Of a stretch of 35,813 nucleotides of DNA, positions 22,781-31,565 are shown one piece after another. The stretch comes from Lachnospiraceae bacterium UBA7205. GTDB lineage: Bacteria; Bacillota; Clostridia; Lachnospirales; Lachnospiraceae. The first letter of the stretch is position 1; the number at the start of each line of letters is the position of its first letter. Location of the stretch: NCBI GenBank assembly GCA_002490665.1, contig DKUL01000040.1:1-35813 (forward strand), given 5' to 3'. Under the pieces are notes generated by a model. That model worked only from the letters and a program-made list of their open reading frames with translations. It made no database searches and was not told the origin of the DNA. Made by a program: the position numbers and the translations under genes.

Positions 22781-23254
22781 TTATTTATCAAGCGCGCGCA
22801 TCAGGTTTACCATCTCTATCGCCCCTGTCGCGCAGTCAAAGCCCTTGTTGCCTGCCTTTGTGCCGGCACGCTCGATTGCCTGTTCAATGTTCTCCGTCGT
22901 CAGCACGCCAAACATGACAGGAATGTCATTTTGCAGCGACACCGCGGCAATTCCCTTTGACACCTCACTGCACACATAGTCATAGTGTGATGTCGACCCG
23001 CGGATAACCGCGCCCAGGCAGATAATCGCATCATACTTTCCGCTCTTTGCCATTTTGGATGCAATGAGCGGAATCTCAAATGCCCCCGGAACCCATGCTG
23101 TCTCGATGTTCTCATCCGGCACGTCATGGCGGTGGAGCGCATCGACTGCCCCTCCCAGAAGCTTCGATGTGATAAACTCGTTGAAACGCGCCGCCACAAT
23201 GCCGATTTTAATGTCCTTGTCTGATGCTACATAATTTCCTTCATACGTTTTCAT
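22781..23254 (-). CDS. ribH: 6,7-dimethyl-8-ribityllumazine synthase
   Basis: Condenses 3,4-dihydroxy-2-butanone 4-phosphate with 5-amino-6-ribitylaminouracil, the penultimate step of riboflavin synthesis. The 157-residue length is normal. Diagnostic segments are ARFNEFIT (22-29), VPGAFEIP (55-62) and GAVIRGSTSHYDYV (about 81-94) with the catalytic histidine. AAAGGAAAC lies before the ATG. It is the last gene of the rib operon, 27 bp after ribBA. Lumazine synthases form 60-mer or pentamer shells in the cytoplasm. Confidence 0.97.
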   Translation of the reverse strand: MKTYEGNYVASDKDIKIGIVAARFNEFITSKLLGGAVDALHRHDVPDENIETAWVPGAFEIPLIASKMAKSGKYDAIICLGAVIRGSTSHYDYVCSEVSKGIAAVSLQNDIPVMFGVLTTENIEQAIERAGTKAGNKGFDCATGAIEMVNLMRALDK

Positions 23255-23281
23255 TGTCTGTTTCCTTTCTTTAAAAAATGT

Positions 23282-24475
23282 CTACAAATAATGTCCCATT
23301 TTTATCTTCTTTGTCTCAAGATAAAATGCGTCATATTCGTTTGCCTGAATTTCAATCGGGACACGCTCCACTATCTCCATGCCGTAATCGGACAGCTGGT
23401 ACACCTTGTCCGGGTTGTTGGTGAGAAGCCGCAGTGTCCTGACACCCAGATCCCTGAGAATCTGCGCGCCGATATAGTACTCCCGCAGGTCTTCCCCGAA
23501 TCCAAGCGCCAGATTTGCCTCCACGGTATCCATCCCCTTGCTCTGGAGCTCGTACGCGCGGAGCTTGTTGAGCAGCCCGATGCCGCGCCCCTCCTGACGC
23601 ATATACAGGAGAATCCCCCTGCCCTCCGCCTCGATCATTTCCATTGCCTTTGCAAGCTGTTCCCCGCAGTCACAGCGGGATGAATGGAACACGTCCCCGG
23701 TAAGGCACTCCGAATGCACCCTGCACAGCACGCGTTCGCCGTCACCGATCTCACCCTTGACAAGCGCCACGTGATGTTCCCCATTTAGCAGATTCCGATA
23801 CCCATAAGCCCTGAATTTTCCAAATCCTGTCGGAAGCTCCGGGCTTGCAACACATTCGACAAGCTTATCATATTTCTTCCTGTAATCCTGCAGTGCCTTG
23901 ATGGTTATGAACTTCAAATTCCACTTCTCTGCCATCTCAATCAGCTGCGGGGTGCGCAGCATATGTCCGTCATCCCCCATAATTTCACAGCACAGCCCGC
24001 ACTCCTGCAAACCGGCAAGCCGCATAAGGTCAACGGTTGCCTCGGTATGACCGTTCCGCTCGAGCACCCCGTTTCTCTTTGCCAGAAGCGGAAACATATG
24101 CCCCGGGCGCCTGAAATCCTCCGGCCGCGAGGACAAATCCGCAACCTTCCGCGCCGTGTATCCCCTCTCCGCAGCGGAAATCCCCGTGGTGGTGTCCACA
24201 TGGTCTATGGACACGGTAAATGCCGTTTCGTGGTTGTCGGTGTTCTGGCTTACCATCTGCGGCAGGTGAAGCCGCTCGCAAAAGCGCTCACTCATGGGCA
24301 TACAGATCAGCCCCCTGCCCTGCGCTGCCATAAAGTTTACATTTTCCGTCGTGGCAAACTGTGCCGCACAGATTAAGTCCCCCTCGTTTTCCCTGTCCTC
24401 ATCATCCGTCGCCAAAATAAGTCCGCCATTTTTCAGCACCTCTAACGCTTCCGGAATGGTACTAAATTTAAACAT
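23282..24475 (-). CDS. ribBA: Bifunctional DHBP synthase / GTP cyclohydrolase II
   Basis: Supplies both precursors of riboflavin. The N-terminal half (about 1-200) makes 3,4-dihydroxy-2-butanone 4-phosphate from ribulose 5-phosphate and keeps DDEDRENEGD (24-33) and RNGHTEATVDL (140-150). The C-terminal half (about 205-397) opens GTP and has the zinc cysteines C257, C268 and C270 in HSECLTGD and SSRCDCGEQL, and RQEGRGIG at 293-300. The 397-residue length matches RibBA. AGGAGG precedes the ATG. It lies 21 bp after ribE in the riboswitch-controlled operon. Confidence 0.97.
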   Translation of the reverse strand: MFKFSTIPEALEVLKNGGLILATDDEDRENEGDLICAAQFATTENVNFMAAQGRGLICMPMSERFCERLHLPQMVSQNTDNHETAFTVSIDHVDTTTGISAAERGYTARKVADLSSRPEDFRRPGHMFPLLAKRNGVLERNGHTEATVDLMRLAGLQECGLCCEIMGDDGHMLRTPQLIEMAEKWNLKFITIKALQDYRKKYDKLVECVASPELPTGFGKFRAYGYRNLLNGEHHVALVKGEIGDGERVLCRVHSECLTGDVFHSSRCDCGEQLAKAMEMIEAEGRGILLYMRQEGRGIGLLNKLRAYELQSKGMDTVEANLALGFGEDLREYYIGAQILRDLGVRTLRLLTNNPDKVYQLSDYGMEIVERVPIEIQANEYDAFYLETKKIKMGHYL

Positions 24476-24496
24476 GTTATGCCTCCTTTTGTTTTA

Positions 24497-25144
24497 TCAG
24501 ATAAACCCGTTCCGGGCTAAAAAATTCGTGTCAATATGACTGGCATTCTTCTGTGTTTCCTGTATCAGAAATTTCTCGATATACTTTCCAACCATGTCAT
24601 TTTCCAAATTTACCAAATCCCCTGTCCTGCGTCCTGCAAGCGTTGTCTCCTGCAATGTATGCGGGATAATTGACACCGAGAAATCTGCCTTGGACACAGC
24701 CGCAACCGTGAGGCTTATCCCGTCTATCGCTATGGAACCCTTTTCGATGATATAGCGCAGTATCTGCTGTTCTGCCGCTATGGTGTACCATACCGCATTA
24801 TCATCCTTCCGAATATCCGTTATGGTGCCTGTGCCATCGATGTGCCCTGCCACCATATGACCGCCAAACCTTCCGTCCGCCCGCATTGCGCGCTCAAGGT
24901 TCACCCTGGAACCGATTTTTAGTTTTCCAAGTGATGAACGGCGCATCGTCTCATGCATGACATCTGCCTGAAAGGAGCTGCCTGCAATCCCCACCACGGT
25001 CAGGCAGACACCGTTCGTTGCCACGCTGTCTCCAACCTGGATGTCATCCAGAATTTTTTGCGCTTTTATAGTCAGTATCATGGACGCTGCATTTCTCTGT
25101 ACCGCAAGTATCTCACCGATTTCCTCAATGATTCCCGTGAACAT
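24497..25144 (-). CDS. ribE: Riboflavin synthase alpha chain
   Basis: Dismutates two lumazine molecules to riboflavin. The 215-residue protein begins MFTGIIEEIG, the family signature, and has two similar lumazine-binding repeats (about 1-97 and 98-195); GDSVATNGVCLTV in the first matches GSIAIDGISLTVA in the second. A short C-terminal tail after residue 197 is not conserved. AGGAGG precedes the ATG. The gene lies 21 bp downstream of ribD and 21 bp upstream of ribBA. This is the trimeric enzyme, sometimes called RibC or RibE depending on species. Confidence 0.97.
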   Translation of the reverse strand: MFTGIIEEIGEILAVQRNAASMILTIKAQKILDDIQVGDSVATNGVCLTVVGIAGSSFQADVMHETMRRSSLGKLKIGSRVNLERAMRADGRFGGHMVAGHIDGTGTITDIRKDDNAVWYTIAAEQQILRYIIEKGSIAIDGISLTVAAVSKADFSVSIIPHTLQETTLAGRRTGDLVNLENDMVGKYIEKFLIQETQKNASHIDTNFLARNGFI

Positions 25145-25165
25145 CTGTTATCCTCCTTCAGCCGG

Positions 25166-26284
25166 CTAAGCCGTTCCCTTTACTTCACCCTCTATCAGTA
25201 TGTCCCCATCAAACATGCTAATATGTGTATTTTTCAAATGAATGCAGTCTGCAACCTCTGCAAATCCCATGCCGCCGACCGGCGATTTCGCACCGCTTCC
25301 CCCAAAGAGTTTTGGCGCAATATATGCCTGAACCTTGCTGACGATGCCGCTTCTCAAGGCAGAGTAGTTTAATGTCCCGCCTCCTTCGAGAAGAATGCTG
25401 TCAATCCCTTCTCCGCCCAGCTTTTCCATAAGCGCCTTTAAGTCAATCCCTTGCCCTTGCGACGCGGACGGCACCACAATCACCTTGCAGTTTTTCTCAA
25501 GATACGGCTCCTGCAGCTCACTGTCGGCGCACGCTGTCGCAATAATGGTCGGTATCTCCTTTGCGGTTGCCACAATCCGGCAGTCCGTCGGCGTACGGAG
25601 ATTGGTGTCGGCAATTATCCGCACTGGATTGCGCCCTCCCTCCGGAAGACGGCAGTCCAGCATCGGGTTGTCCGCCATGACAGTGCCCACACCCACCATG
25701 ATGCCCATATAGCGGTTCCTGTCCCTGTGCACATTCTCCCTTGCCTTTTCGCCAGTTATCCACTTTGACTTTCCCGCGTATGTGGCAATCTTGCCATCAA
25801 GTGTCATGGCATACTTCATCACGACATACGGCGTCCTGCTTCGTATATAATGGAAAAATACATCATTTAACGCGTCACACGCTTCCTTCATGACATTTGT
25901 GACGACCTCGATTCCAGCATCACGCAGCATCTGTATACCTTTTCCAGCCACTAGCGGATTCGGGTCATCAGAGCCGATTACGACTCGCCCAAAACCATTT
26001 TCCATGATTGCCTCCGTGCAGGGCGGTGTCTTTCCGTAGTGACAGCAGGGCTCGAGCGTGACGTAGATTGTGGCGCCCTTAAGATTCCCTTCGGGATTCT
26101 TTTCATAAAAATTTTTTATGGCATTGCGCTCCGCGTGCAGCTCCCCGCAGCGCGCGTGCCACCCCTCCGCCAGTATTTGCCCATCCCTTGTAATGACCGC
26201 ACCGACAAGCGGGTTTGGGTTTACCGCACCGATACCACGCTTCGCCAGCTCGACGGCGCGCAACATATATTCGTTATCTGTCAT
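25166..26284 (-). CDS. ribD: Bifunctional deaminase/reductase RibD
   Basis: Second and third steps of riboflavin synthesis: deamination of the pyrimidine, then reduction of its ribosyl side chain with NADPH. The N-terminal deaminase domain (about 1-145) has the zinc motif HAE at 50-52 and PCCHYGKTPPC at 79-89. The C-terminal reductase domain (about 146-372) carries AMTLDGKIA, GVGTVMADNP and LLEGGGTLN. The 372-residue length is normal. AGGAGG precedes the ATG. First gene of the rib operon, behind an FMN riboswitch and terminator. Confidence 0.97.
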   Translation of the reverse strand: MTDNEYMLRAVELAKRGIGAVNPNPLVGAVITRDGQILAEGWHARCGELHAERNAIKNFYEKNPEGNLKGATIYVTLEPCCHYGKTPPCTEAIMENGFGRVVIGSDDPNPLVAGKGIQMLRDAGIEVVTNVMKEACDALNDVFFHYIRSRTPYVVMKYAMTLDGKIATYAGKSKWITGEKARENVHRDRNRYMGIMVGVGTVMADNPMLDCRLPEGGRNPVRIIADTNLRTPTDCRIVATAKEIPTIIATACADSELQEPYLEKNCKVIVVPSASQGQGIDLKALMEKLGGEGIDSILLEGGGTLNYSALRSGIVSKVQAYIAPKLFGGSGAKSPVGGMGFAEVADCIHLKNTHISMFDGDILIEGEVKGTA

Positions 26285-26337
26285 GGATGCCTCCTTTTTT
26301 CATTCATAGGCTCCCGGAACCTACATTCCATTGGAAA

Positions 26338-26359
26338 GCGCCGGGCGTCCATGTGTATA
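26338..26359. repeat. Remnant of a structured repeat unit upstream of ribD
   Basis: GCGCCGGGCGTCC joined directly to ATGTGTATA: the two ends of an A-type unit without its centre. On the minus strand it begins two bases after the riboswitch terminator's T-tract, the same position A-type units take at degV and amt. Confidence 0.5.
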
Positions 26360-26361
26360 AT

Positions 26362-26396
26362 TAAAAAATCCCGAACTATATCGCTATAATTCAGGA
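26362..26396 (-). terminator. Riboswitch-controlled terminator before ribD
   Basis: On the minus strand TCCTGAATTATA (26395-26384) pairs with TATAGTTCGGGA around a GCGA loop, 12 bp with two G-T pairs, followed by TTTTTTAA. It lies about 70 bases after the FMN aptamer and is the expected expression platform: FMN-bound RNA favours termination. Confidence 0.85.
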
Positions 26397-26463
26397 CTTG
26401 CTACATTCAAAGAACAGCACCCTGCCATCCGGCAGCCAGAGCATTCTTTCAAATATATTTCCA

Positions 26464-26583
26464 TCTTCTTTCATCCAGACTTTACTGTCGGCTTTGGAAT
26501 CTCACCAAATCATGCCCCGCCGACATTGTCCGCGGAAGGCTCGTGGGCTTTACCACCGGTAGGGAATCGCACCCTGCCCTGAA
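26464..26583 (-). ncRNA. FMN riboswitch (RFN element)
   Basis: Read on the minus strand, the conserved blocks of the RFN aptamer appear in order: AGGGCAGGGTG, ATTCCCTACCGGTGGTAAAG, CCCACGAGCC, GATTTGGTGAGATTCC, AAAGCCGACAGTAAAGTC, and GGATGAAAGAAGA closing the multi-helix junction. The promoter is just upstream and a terminator and ribD are downstream, so FMN should repress ribD-ribE-ribBA-ribH. Between aptamer and terminator lies another hairpin, CTGCC-GGAT-GGCAG. The riboswitch, promoter, terminator and repeat remnant together account for the 387-bp gap 26285-26671. Confidence 0.97.
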
Positions 26584-26608
26584 GACTTATTATTTACTTA
26601 TGTGGATA

Positions 26609-26637
26609 AATATAACACAGAAACACTTGAAAATCAA
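26609..26637 (-). promoter_or_regulatory. Predicted sigma-A promoter of the rib operon
   Basis: Minus strand TTGATT (26632-26637), 17-bp spacer, TATATT (26609-26614), placing the transcript start about 20 bases before the FMN aptamer. Confidence 0.65.
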
Positions 26638-26671
26638 GCGTTTTTCTATTTCGAAATTAATCTTTTAGCGC

Positions 26672-27460
26672 TTAGAACAACTCGTCCAGCAGAATATAAT
26701 ATCGTATCTTTTCCCAGTCCGGTTCTATTCCCAGCTCCCGGAAAAGGAGTGTTTCCTCATAGCCCGTAAAGGTAATATTTTTCTGATATCTTCCGCCGTA
26801 GTTATGGGACAGACTCCTGTAGCATATCGCGATGTCACACCATTTATCGGCGATGCCGGTCTTCCCTAAATCAATCAGCCCGGACACTTCTCCCTGCGTG
26901 CCAAATATATTTGGAAGACAGTAGTCTCCGTGTGATAAAACCAGTTCTTCATCCGGCTTGTTCGTATGGAGCCATTGCAGCAATTCAAAGGGATTCTGAA
27001 AACCATTTTCGCCAAATGTATCAGGCTCCACATTCTCCAGGTCAACCAGACCGTTCGCTATATTGTATTCCGCCATGGCAAGCTTATGGGGAAGACGCTG
27101 GTCAGACGGACAGTCTGCAATGTCCACACTCCACAGCTTTTTGAGGCCGTCTGCAAGGAGTCTGCATAAGACAGCGGGATTCTCCATATACGCATGGGAA
27201 CATGACATCTGACCCCTGCATTTACTCATCAGCAGATACGATTTGCCATCTGCCACCTCATGGGCATATGGCAGCGGAACCGGAAGCTTTCCATGCAGAA
27301 AGCGCATCATACGATATTCATTCTCCGCTTCCTCCGAATATTCCTGCACCTTCAAAACCTTATTTTTTCCGACCAAAACAGATGCCTCCGACATGCCGAC
27401 AGTATCTGTCTCAAACCGCTCATCCGCAATGAGCCTTTTTATCTTCTCAGGCAAAAACAT
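26672..27460 (-). CDS. Aminoglycoside O-phosphotransferase APH(3')-like protein
   Basis: Protein-kinase-fold phosphotransferase of 262 residues. The catalytic loop HGDYCLPNIF (177-186: H177, D179, N184) and the metal-binding IDLG (196-199) followed by ADKWCDIA are intact. The C-terminus PDWEKIRYYILLDELF closely follows the ending I recall for APH(3')-III enzymes, and length is the same. It could phosphorylate kanamycin-type aminoglycosides, but chromosomal relatives with other substrates exist and resistance is not proven. The start at 27460 is chosen because GGGAGG lies 12 bases before it; the longer frame from 27541 lacks a site. It follows rarA after 77 bp and no mobile element is near. 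Confidence 0.85.
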   Translation of the reverse strand: MFLPEKIKRLIADERFETDTVGMSEASVLVGKNKVLKVQEYSEEAENEYRMMRFLHGKLPVPLPYAHEVADGKSYLLMSKCRGQMSCSHAYMENPAVLCRLLADGLKKLWSVDIADCPSDQRLPHKLAMAEYNIANGLVDLENVEPDTFGENGFQNPFELLQWLHTNKPDEELVLSHGDYCLPNIFGTQGEVSGLIDLGKTGIADKWCDIAICYRSLSHNYGGRYQKNITFTGYEETLLFRELGIEPDWEKIRYYILLDELF

Positions 27461-27537
27461 ACTTTTTCCAAACCTCCCATGCATTCCACGTAACCATAAG
27501 GATACCATGGAACAGCGTGTCATCCCGGTATGTGAAC

Positions 27538-28863
27538 TCATTCATCTGGCAGCCGGCGTTTCCACTCCTTTATCTGCTCCAGCCGTTCCTTGAAGTGCGC
27601 CTCTTTTCCCTGGCTGGTAGGCTGGTAATATTCCCTTCCGAGCAGGGAATCAGGCAGGCACTGCATATTCGTGAGTTTTTCCTGTGTATCGTGGGCATAC
27701 TGGTATCCTTTTCCATAATCCAGTTCCCCCATCAGCCCTGTGACCGCATTGCGTATCACGAGCGGCACTGGTTCGGCAAGCTGTGCGATGGCATCCGCCT
27801 TGGCATGCTCGTATGCCATGTACAGCGCATTGGACTTGGGCGCAAGCGAAAGGTATACGACCGCCTGCGTCAAGTGCACCGTGCACTCGGGCATTCCGAT
27901 AAAATGGCATGCCTGATATGCCGCCACTGCAACCGAAAGGGCATTCGCGTCCGCAAGCCCGACATCCTCGCTCGCAAACCGAATCACGCGCCTTGCGACA
28001 TACAGCGGATCCTCCCCTGCTTCCAGCATCCGGGCAAGCCAGTATACTGCCGCATCAGGGTCTGAGTTTCTCATGGACTTGTGGAGCGCGGATATCAGAT
28101 TGTAGTGCTCCTCACCCTTTTTGTCATAGAGCAGTGATTTTTTGGACGTGCACTGCTCCAAGGTCTCCTCCGTGACGGTTACCGCTCCGTCCTGTGCGAT
28201 CTCGCCGTTCAGGACAACCATCTCCAGCGTTGAAAGGGCAGTCCTTGCATCCCCATTGGCAAAATTTGCAATCATTTCAATCATGCTTTCTGAAATGTTT
28301 ATCTGCTGCATGCCAAATCCCCTGCTGTCCTTCAGGGCACGGTGGAGCAGCCCTGTCAGATCCTCCGCCGTCAGCGCATGCAGCACAAATACCTTGCATC
28401 TGGATAAAAGGGCGCTGTTGATTTCAAAGGACGGATTCTCTGTCGTGGCACCAATCAGGACAATGCTTCCTTTTTCGACAAACGGAAGGAAGGCATCCTG
28501 CTGTGCCTTGTTAAACCGGTGAATCTCATCCACAAACACAATCGTCCGCTCCCCGAAACGGCGGTTTTGCTCCGCCTGCTCCATCACCGCACGTATTTCC
28601 TTAATCCCGCTTGTCACCGCGGAAAAATCTATGAAGGCAGACTTTGTCGTTCCTGCGATAATCCGCGCAAGCGTCGTCTTCCCCACGCCCGGCGGTCCCC
28701 AGAATATCATGGAGGATACCTGGTCATTCTCTATCAGCCGCCGCAGCACCTTTCCCTTTCCAAGCAAATGCGCCTGTCCCGCGTACTCCTCAAGACACTG
28801 CGGCCGCAGCCTTGCCGCCAGCGGCTGCGGTGTTTCCCTGTCAAAAAGTGTCATCTGTTCCAT
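27538..28863 (-). CDS. rarA: Replication-associated recombination protein A (RarA/MgsA)
   Basis: AAA+ ATPase related to clamp loaders and RuvB that acts at stalled replication forks. The 441-residue protein begins MEQMTLFD with LAARLRPQCLEEYAGQ, the family's usual N-terminus. Walker A GPPGVGKT is at 56-63, Walker B IVFVDEIHRF at 108-117, sensor GATTENPSFEIN at 138-149; the C-terminal half is the tetramerisation and MgsA domain with DPDAAVYWLARML. The open frame extends 70 codons further upstream into the carboxypeptidase gene, but GGAG near 28863 and the family start support the shorter form. The upstream gene stops 16 bp away. Confidence 0.95.
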   Translation of the reverse strand: MEQMTLFDRETPQPLAARLRPQCLEEYAGQAHLLGKGKVLRRLIENDQVSSMIFWGPPGVGKTTLARIIAGTTKSAFIDFSAVTSGIKEIRAVMEQAEQNRRFGERTIVFVDEIHRFNKAQQDAFLPFVEKGSIVLIGATTENPSFEINSALLSRCKVFVLHALTAEDLTGLLHRALKDSRGFGMQQINISESMIEMIANFANGDARTALSTLEMVVLNGEIAQDGAVTVTEETLEQCTSKKSLLYDKKGEEHYNLISALHKSMRNSDPDAAVYWLARMLEAGEDPLYVARRVIRFASEDVGLADANALSVAVAAYQACHFIGMPECTVHLTQAVVYLSLAPKSNALYMAYEHAKADAIAQLAEPVPLVIRNAVTGLMGELDYGKGYQYAHDTQEKLTNMQCLPDSLLGREYYQPTSQGKEAHFKERLEQIKEWKRRLPDE

Positions 28864-28879
28864 GGCGATACCCCACTCC

Positions 28880-30319
28880 TTATTTTCCTGCTGCCCGAAG
28901 AATCCAGTCCACTGCCGCCTCGGCATTCCGTGGAAGGTTCTCGGGAACTGCCACAGCATCTGTCTGCTCCACTCCCTGATAAAAAGCCTGTAGGGCATAT
29001 CGTGCAAGCAGTCCGGAAACACGCCCTCTTTCGATGGAATCCTCCGTCCCCAGGACGACAACCACCAAATCATGCGTTGTCATGCCGTCATCCGCGGCAA
29101 GGGACGTGACCAGGCATGCCCCGGATTTGTTGGTCGTTCCTGTTTTCAATCCTGTGACTTCGGACATATTGCGCAGAAGCGGATTCGAATTGCGCACCTC
29201 AAGCTCCATGGATGGCAGCGTTGCCTCCTGCATGGAAGTGATGTCCTTAATTTGCGGGTATACCTTCAGCAGATAGGACACTATCCGGAACATATCCTCC
29301 GCGCTCATGCGGTTCTGACGCTTTGCTGGAACAGGATCCTGCGTGAAGGAGGGCAGGCCGTGGCTATTGTAAAAAAACGCCTGGGAAAGCCCTAAATCCG
29401 TCGCCTTCTGGTTCATCAGCTGCACAAACGCCTCCTCCGATCCGGCAATCGTCTCAGCCAGGCACAGCGCGCACTCGTTGCTGGACGGCAGAAGCGCCCC
29501 TATTAAAAGCTCCTGCACCGTAATCTGCTGCCCGGCTTCAAAGGGAATCACCCCGTCGTCCGATTCCGCCAGCGCCCGGACTGCCTCCGAGACAGTGACT
29601 GTCTGGTCAAGGGAAATCTGCCCTGCGGAGAGGGCATCCATCGTCAAAAGGCATGTCATCAGCTTGGATGTACTGGCAATGGGATAGGCATTGCCGGACT
29701 GGTACTGGTAATAGATTTCCCCAGTGGTGGCATCCCCTGCCAGCACGCCATTGACCCCATAAAAATATCCAGCCTGTTCCAGCACAGCGGGGGAAATGCC
29801 AAACGGCGCCTGTGTATGGATTTGAAGGACGCCTGCACTTGGAACGCTGACATCCACGTCCAGAATCATGGCAAAATCCGCTGCCATCATAAAGCAGTCG
29901 TAATCGCCAGAAGGCAGTGCCATTATCATGGTATAGTAAAATACCTTTTGCCCATTTACCTTAAATTCATTCCGCCGCAGGGAAATATCAGGGTTTTCGC
30001 TGATTTCCCAGGGGGCATTCTCCACCCCGACCGGCGTGTAGACACCTCCCACATTCAGCGCAATGGCATTTTTCGTGACCTCCAGGGAAAATGATTTGCC
30101 GCTGTCCTTGAGAATCATGGCAATGTCCCGCAGGGAAAAATACGTATTGTTGTCATAACTATAATCCAGTGTCTTTACCGTACCGGTGGCGCTGACATCC
30201 GTCTGCACCTGACAAAGTCCCACAATCTCATAGCTTGCGTCTGCCCGGAAAGGCAGGATGGCACACACCAAAATTATGGACAGTATATAACAACTTAATC
30301 GCTGTAAATTTCTTTTCAT
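28880..30319 (-). CDS. Serine-type D-Ala-D-Ala carboxypeptidase with N-terminal stalk domain
   Basis: Secreted penicillin-binding protein that trims pentapeptides of peptidoglycan. A signal peptide spans about 1-28. Residues about 30-170 form a copper-amine-oxidase-like stalk domain (NNTYFSLRDIAMILK followed by NGQKVFYYT), common in Clostridia. The peptidase domain (about 180-450) has all three active-site motifs: STSK at 216-219, SSN at 279-281 and KTG at 392-394. The usual C-terminal amphipathic membrane anchor of DacA is not obvious, so the enzyme may be held by its N-terminus or released. AGGAGC precedes the ATG. Spaced 30 bp after an orphan membrane protein and 16 bp before rarA. Confidence 0.92.
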   Translation of the reverse strand: MKRNLQRLSCYILSIILVCAILPFRADASYEIVGLCQVQTDVSATGTVKTLDYSYDNNTYFSLRDIAMILKDSGKSFSLEVTKNAIALNVGGVYTPVGVENAPWEISENPDISLRRNEFKVNGQKVFYYTMIMALPSGDYDCFMMAADFAMILDVDVSVPSAGVLQIHTQAPFGISPAVLEQAGYFYGVNGVLAGDATTGEIYYQYQSGNAYPIASTSKLMTCLLTMDALSAGQISLDQTVTVSEAVRALAESDDGVIPFEAGQQITVQELLIGALLPSSNECALCLAETIAGSEEAFVQLMNQKATDLGLSQAFFYNSHGLPSFTQDPVPAKRQNRMSAEDMFRIVSYLLKVYPQIKDITSMQEATLPSMELEVRNSNPLLRNMSEVTGLKTGTTNKSGACLVTSLAADDGMTTHDLVVVVLGTEDSIERGRVSGLLARYALQAFYQGVEQTDAVAVPENLPRNAEAAVDWILRAAGK

Positions 30320-30349
30320 TGAGCTCCTCCATTTTATGCGGCATGGTAA

Positions 30350-31057
30350 CTATTCCTTAGGTGTTTGCTGCAATGTATATAGCACGGGGGAATCATCACG
30401 CTCCCCCATCAGAATCAGGCTGGCATCCTTCCGGATGTAGCGCTCCGCCCTTGTCAATACCGCCCCGCCATCATCAAACTGTCTTGTCAGAATGTCCCCC
30501 GCAGCCTGATAGGTTCCGCTGCCGTCATACTGCGACTGTAGTTCTTCCATGGAAGGCAGCAGCTGCGGTCCACAGGTCATTAAATAGGAAACCGTGGACA
30601 TCCCAAATGTCTCGGTCACAAGCGTTTCAACAGCCTCCTCGTCCGTGCTGCCTGCATAGCCTGCCATGCGAAGCCGCTCTGCCACAAGCTCCCTGAAAAC
30701 CGAGGCAAACGCTTCATAAGCCGCCTGACTGCATGCATCATAACTTTCCGGCAGCACACTGCACCGGAATGTTCCCCCAGACCGGGCATCCTGTTCGAAT
30801 GTCAGCCGCACCTCAATGCCCAGTCCCTGCATGGCATTCTCCATATCCTGCATGGAAACGGATACCGCCTCAATGTCCTGCAGCCAGCCAAGCGCCGTGA
30901 CCGCAGCCTGGTCTGTCATGTCCAGGCTGGCAGTCCACTCGCCGGACAGATTCCTGTCACTGTCTGCAAAAAAATGCAGATACACCAAAAGTGCAGTGGA
31001 AACAATTAAGGCTGGAAACAATATGGCAGATACGATAAATTTCATGATTTTTCTCAT
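30350..31057 (-). CDS. Membrane-anchored extracytoplasmic protein of unknown function
   Basis: A 235-residue protein with one N-terminal membrane helix (about 7-28) or uncleaved signal peptide, followed by a soluble part of about 200 residues with a helical centre (AAYEAFASVFRELVAERLRM) and few cysteines. No catalytic motif or known domain is apparent. GAGGTATC precedes the ATG. The gene is 30 bp upstream of the D-Ala-D-Ala carboxypeptidase and 41 bp downstream of yqeY, so it may assist cell-wall trimming, but this rests on position only. Confidence 0.75.
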   Translation of the reverse strand: MRKIMKFIVSAILFPALIVSTALLVYLHFFADSDRNLSGEWTASLDMTDQAAVTALGWLQDIEAVSVSMQDMENAMQGLGIEVRLTFEQDARSGGTFRCSVLPESYDACSQAAYEAFASVFRELVAERLRMAGYAGSTDEEAVETLVTETFGMSTVSYLMTCGPQLLPSMEELQSQYDGSGTYQAAGDILTRQFDDGGAVLTRAERYIRKDASLILMGERDDSPVLYTLQQTPKE

Positions 31058-31098
31058 AATGATACCTCATGCCGGAACCCTGTTCATTTTTTCGTTCC

Positions 31099-31536
31099 CT
31101 ACTGGCAGAGCTTTGCCACGACCTGGTTAATCACGCTGCCATCCGCCTTGCCCTTTAACTCCGGCATGATTGTCTTCATAATCAGTCCCTTATTCTTCTG
31201 CGCCGCAACATCCGCAAATTTCTCCGTGATAAACGCCTCAATCTCCTCAGCCGACATCATTTTTGGCGCATACTCCTGAAAAATGTCGTACCTAGCCTGA
31301 TACTCCTGCTTTAAGTCTTCCCTTGTGTCAGGACAGGTATCAAGCTGTTCCTTTACGGACTTGATTTCTTTTAAAATCACGCGGTCTACAATCTCCTCGC
31401 TGATGTTGTCGCGGCAGTTCTCGTCGATGGCAACCTTCTTCGCCGCCGACACCAGTGCGGAAAGCGCATCCTTTCTCACCTTGTCACGTGCCTTCATTGC
31501 CGCCATCATGTCTTTTTGTAGCTGTTCAAATTTCAT
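31099..31536 (-). CDS. yqeY: GatB/YqeY domain protein
   Basis: A 145-residue helical protein homologous to the tRNA-binding tail domain of the GatB amidotransferase subunit. It begins MKFEQLQKDMMAAMKARDK and has the conserved ILKEIKSVKEQLD and the C-terminal ADVAAQKNKGLIMKTIMPELKG, matching full-length YqeY. Its role is unknown; relation to GatB suggests tRNA contact. The start at 31536 follows GAGAGGA; a longer frame begins nine codons earlier. It lies 29 bp after the Thg1-like gene and probably shares its transcript. Confidence 0.93.
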   Translation of the reverse strand: MKFEQLQKDMMAAMKARDKVRKDALSALVSAAKKVAIDENCRDNISEEIVDRVILKEIKSVKEQLDTCPDTREDLKQEYQARYDIFQEYAPKMMSAEEIEAFITEKFADVAAQKNKGLIMKTIMPELKGKADGSVINQVVAKLCQ

Positions 31537-31565
31537 TTTGTTTTTCCTCTCTTTCTTTTCCAAAT

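Noticed and set aside
28864..29073. Longer RarA start
   Set aside because: The additional 70 codons overlap the carboxypeptidase gene, have unlikely composition (many W and R) and no ribosome binding site.
29160..29200. tRNA-like GGATTCGAATT sequence
   Set aside because: It lies inside the carboxypeptidase coding sequence and no cloverleaf can be drawn around it.
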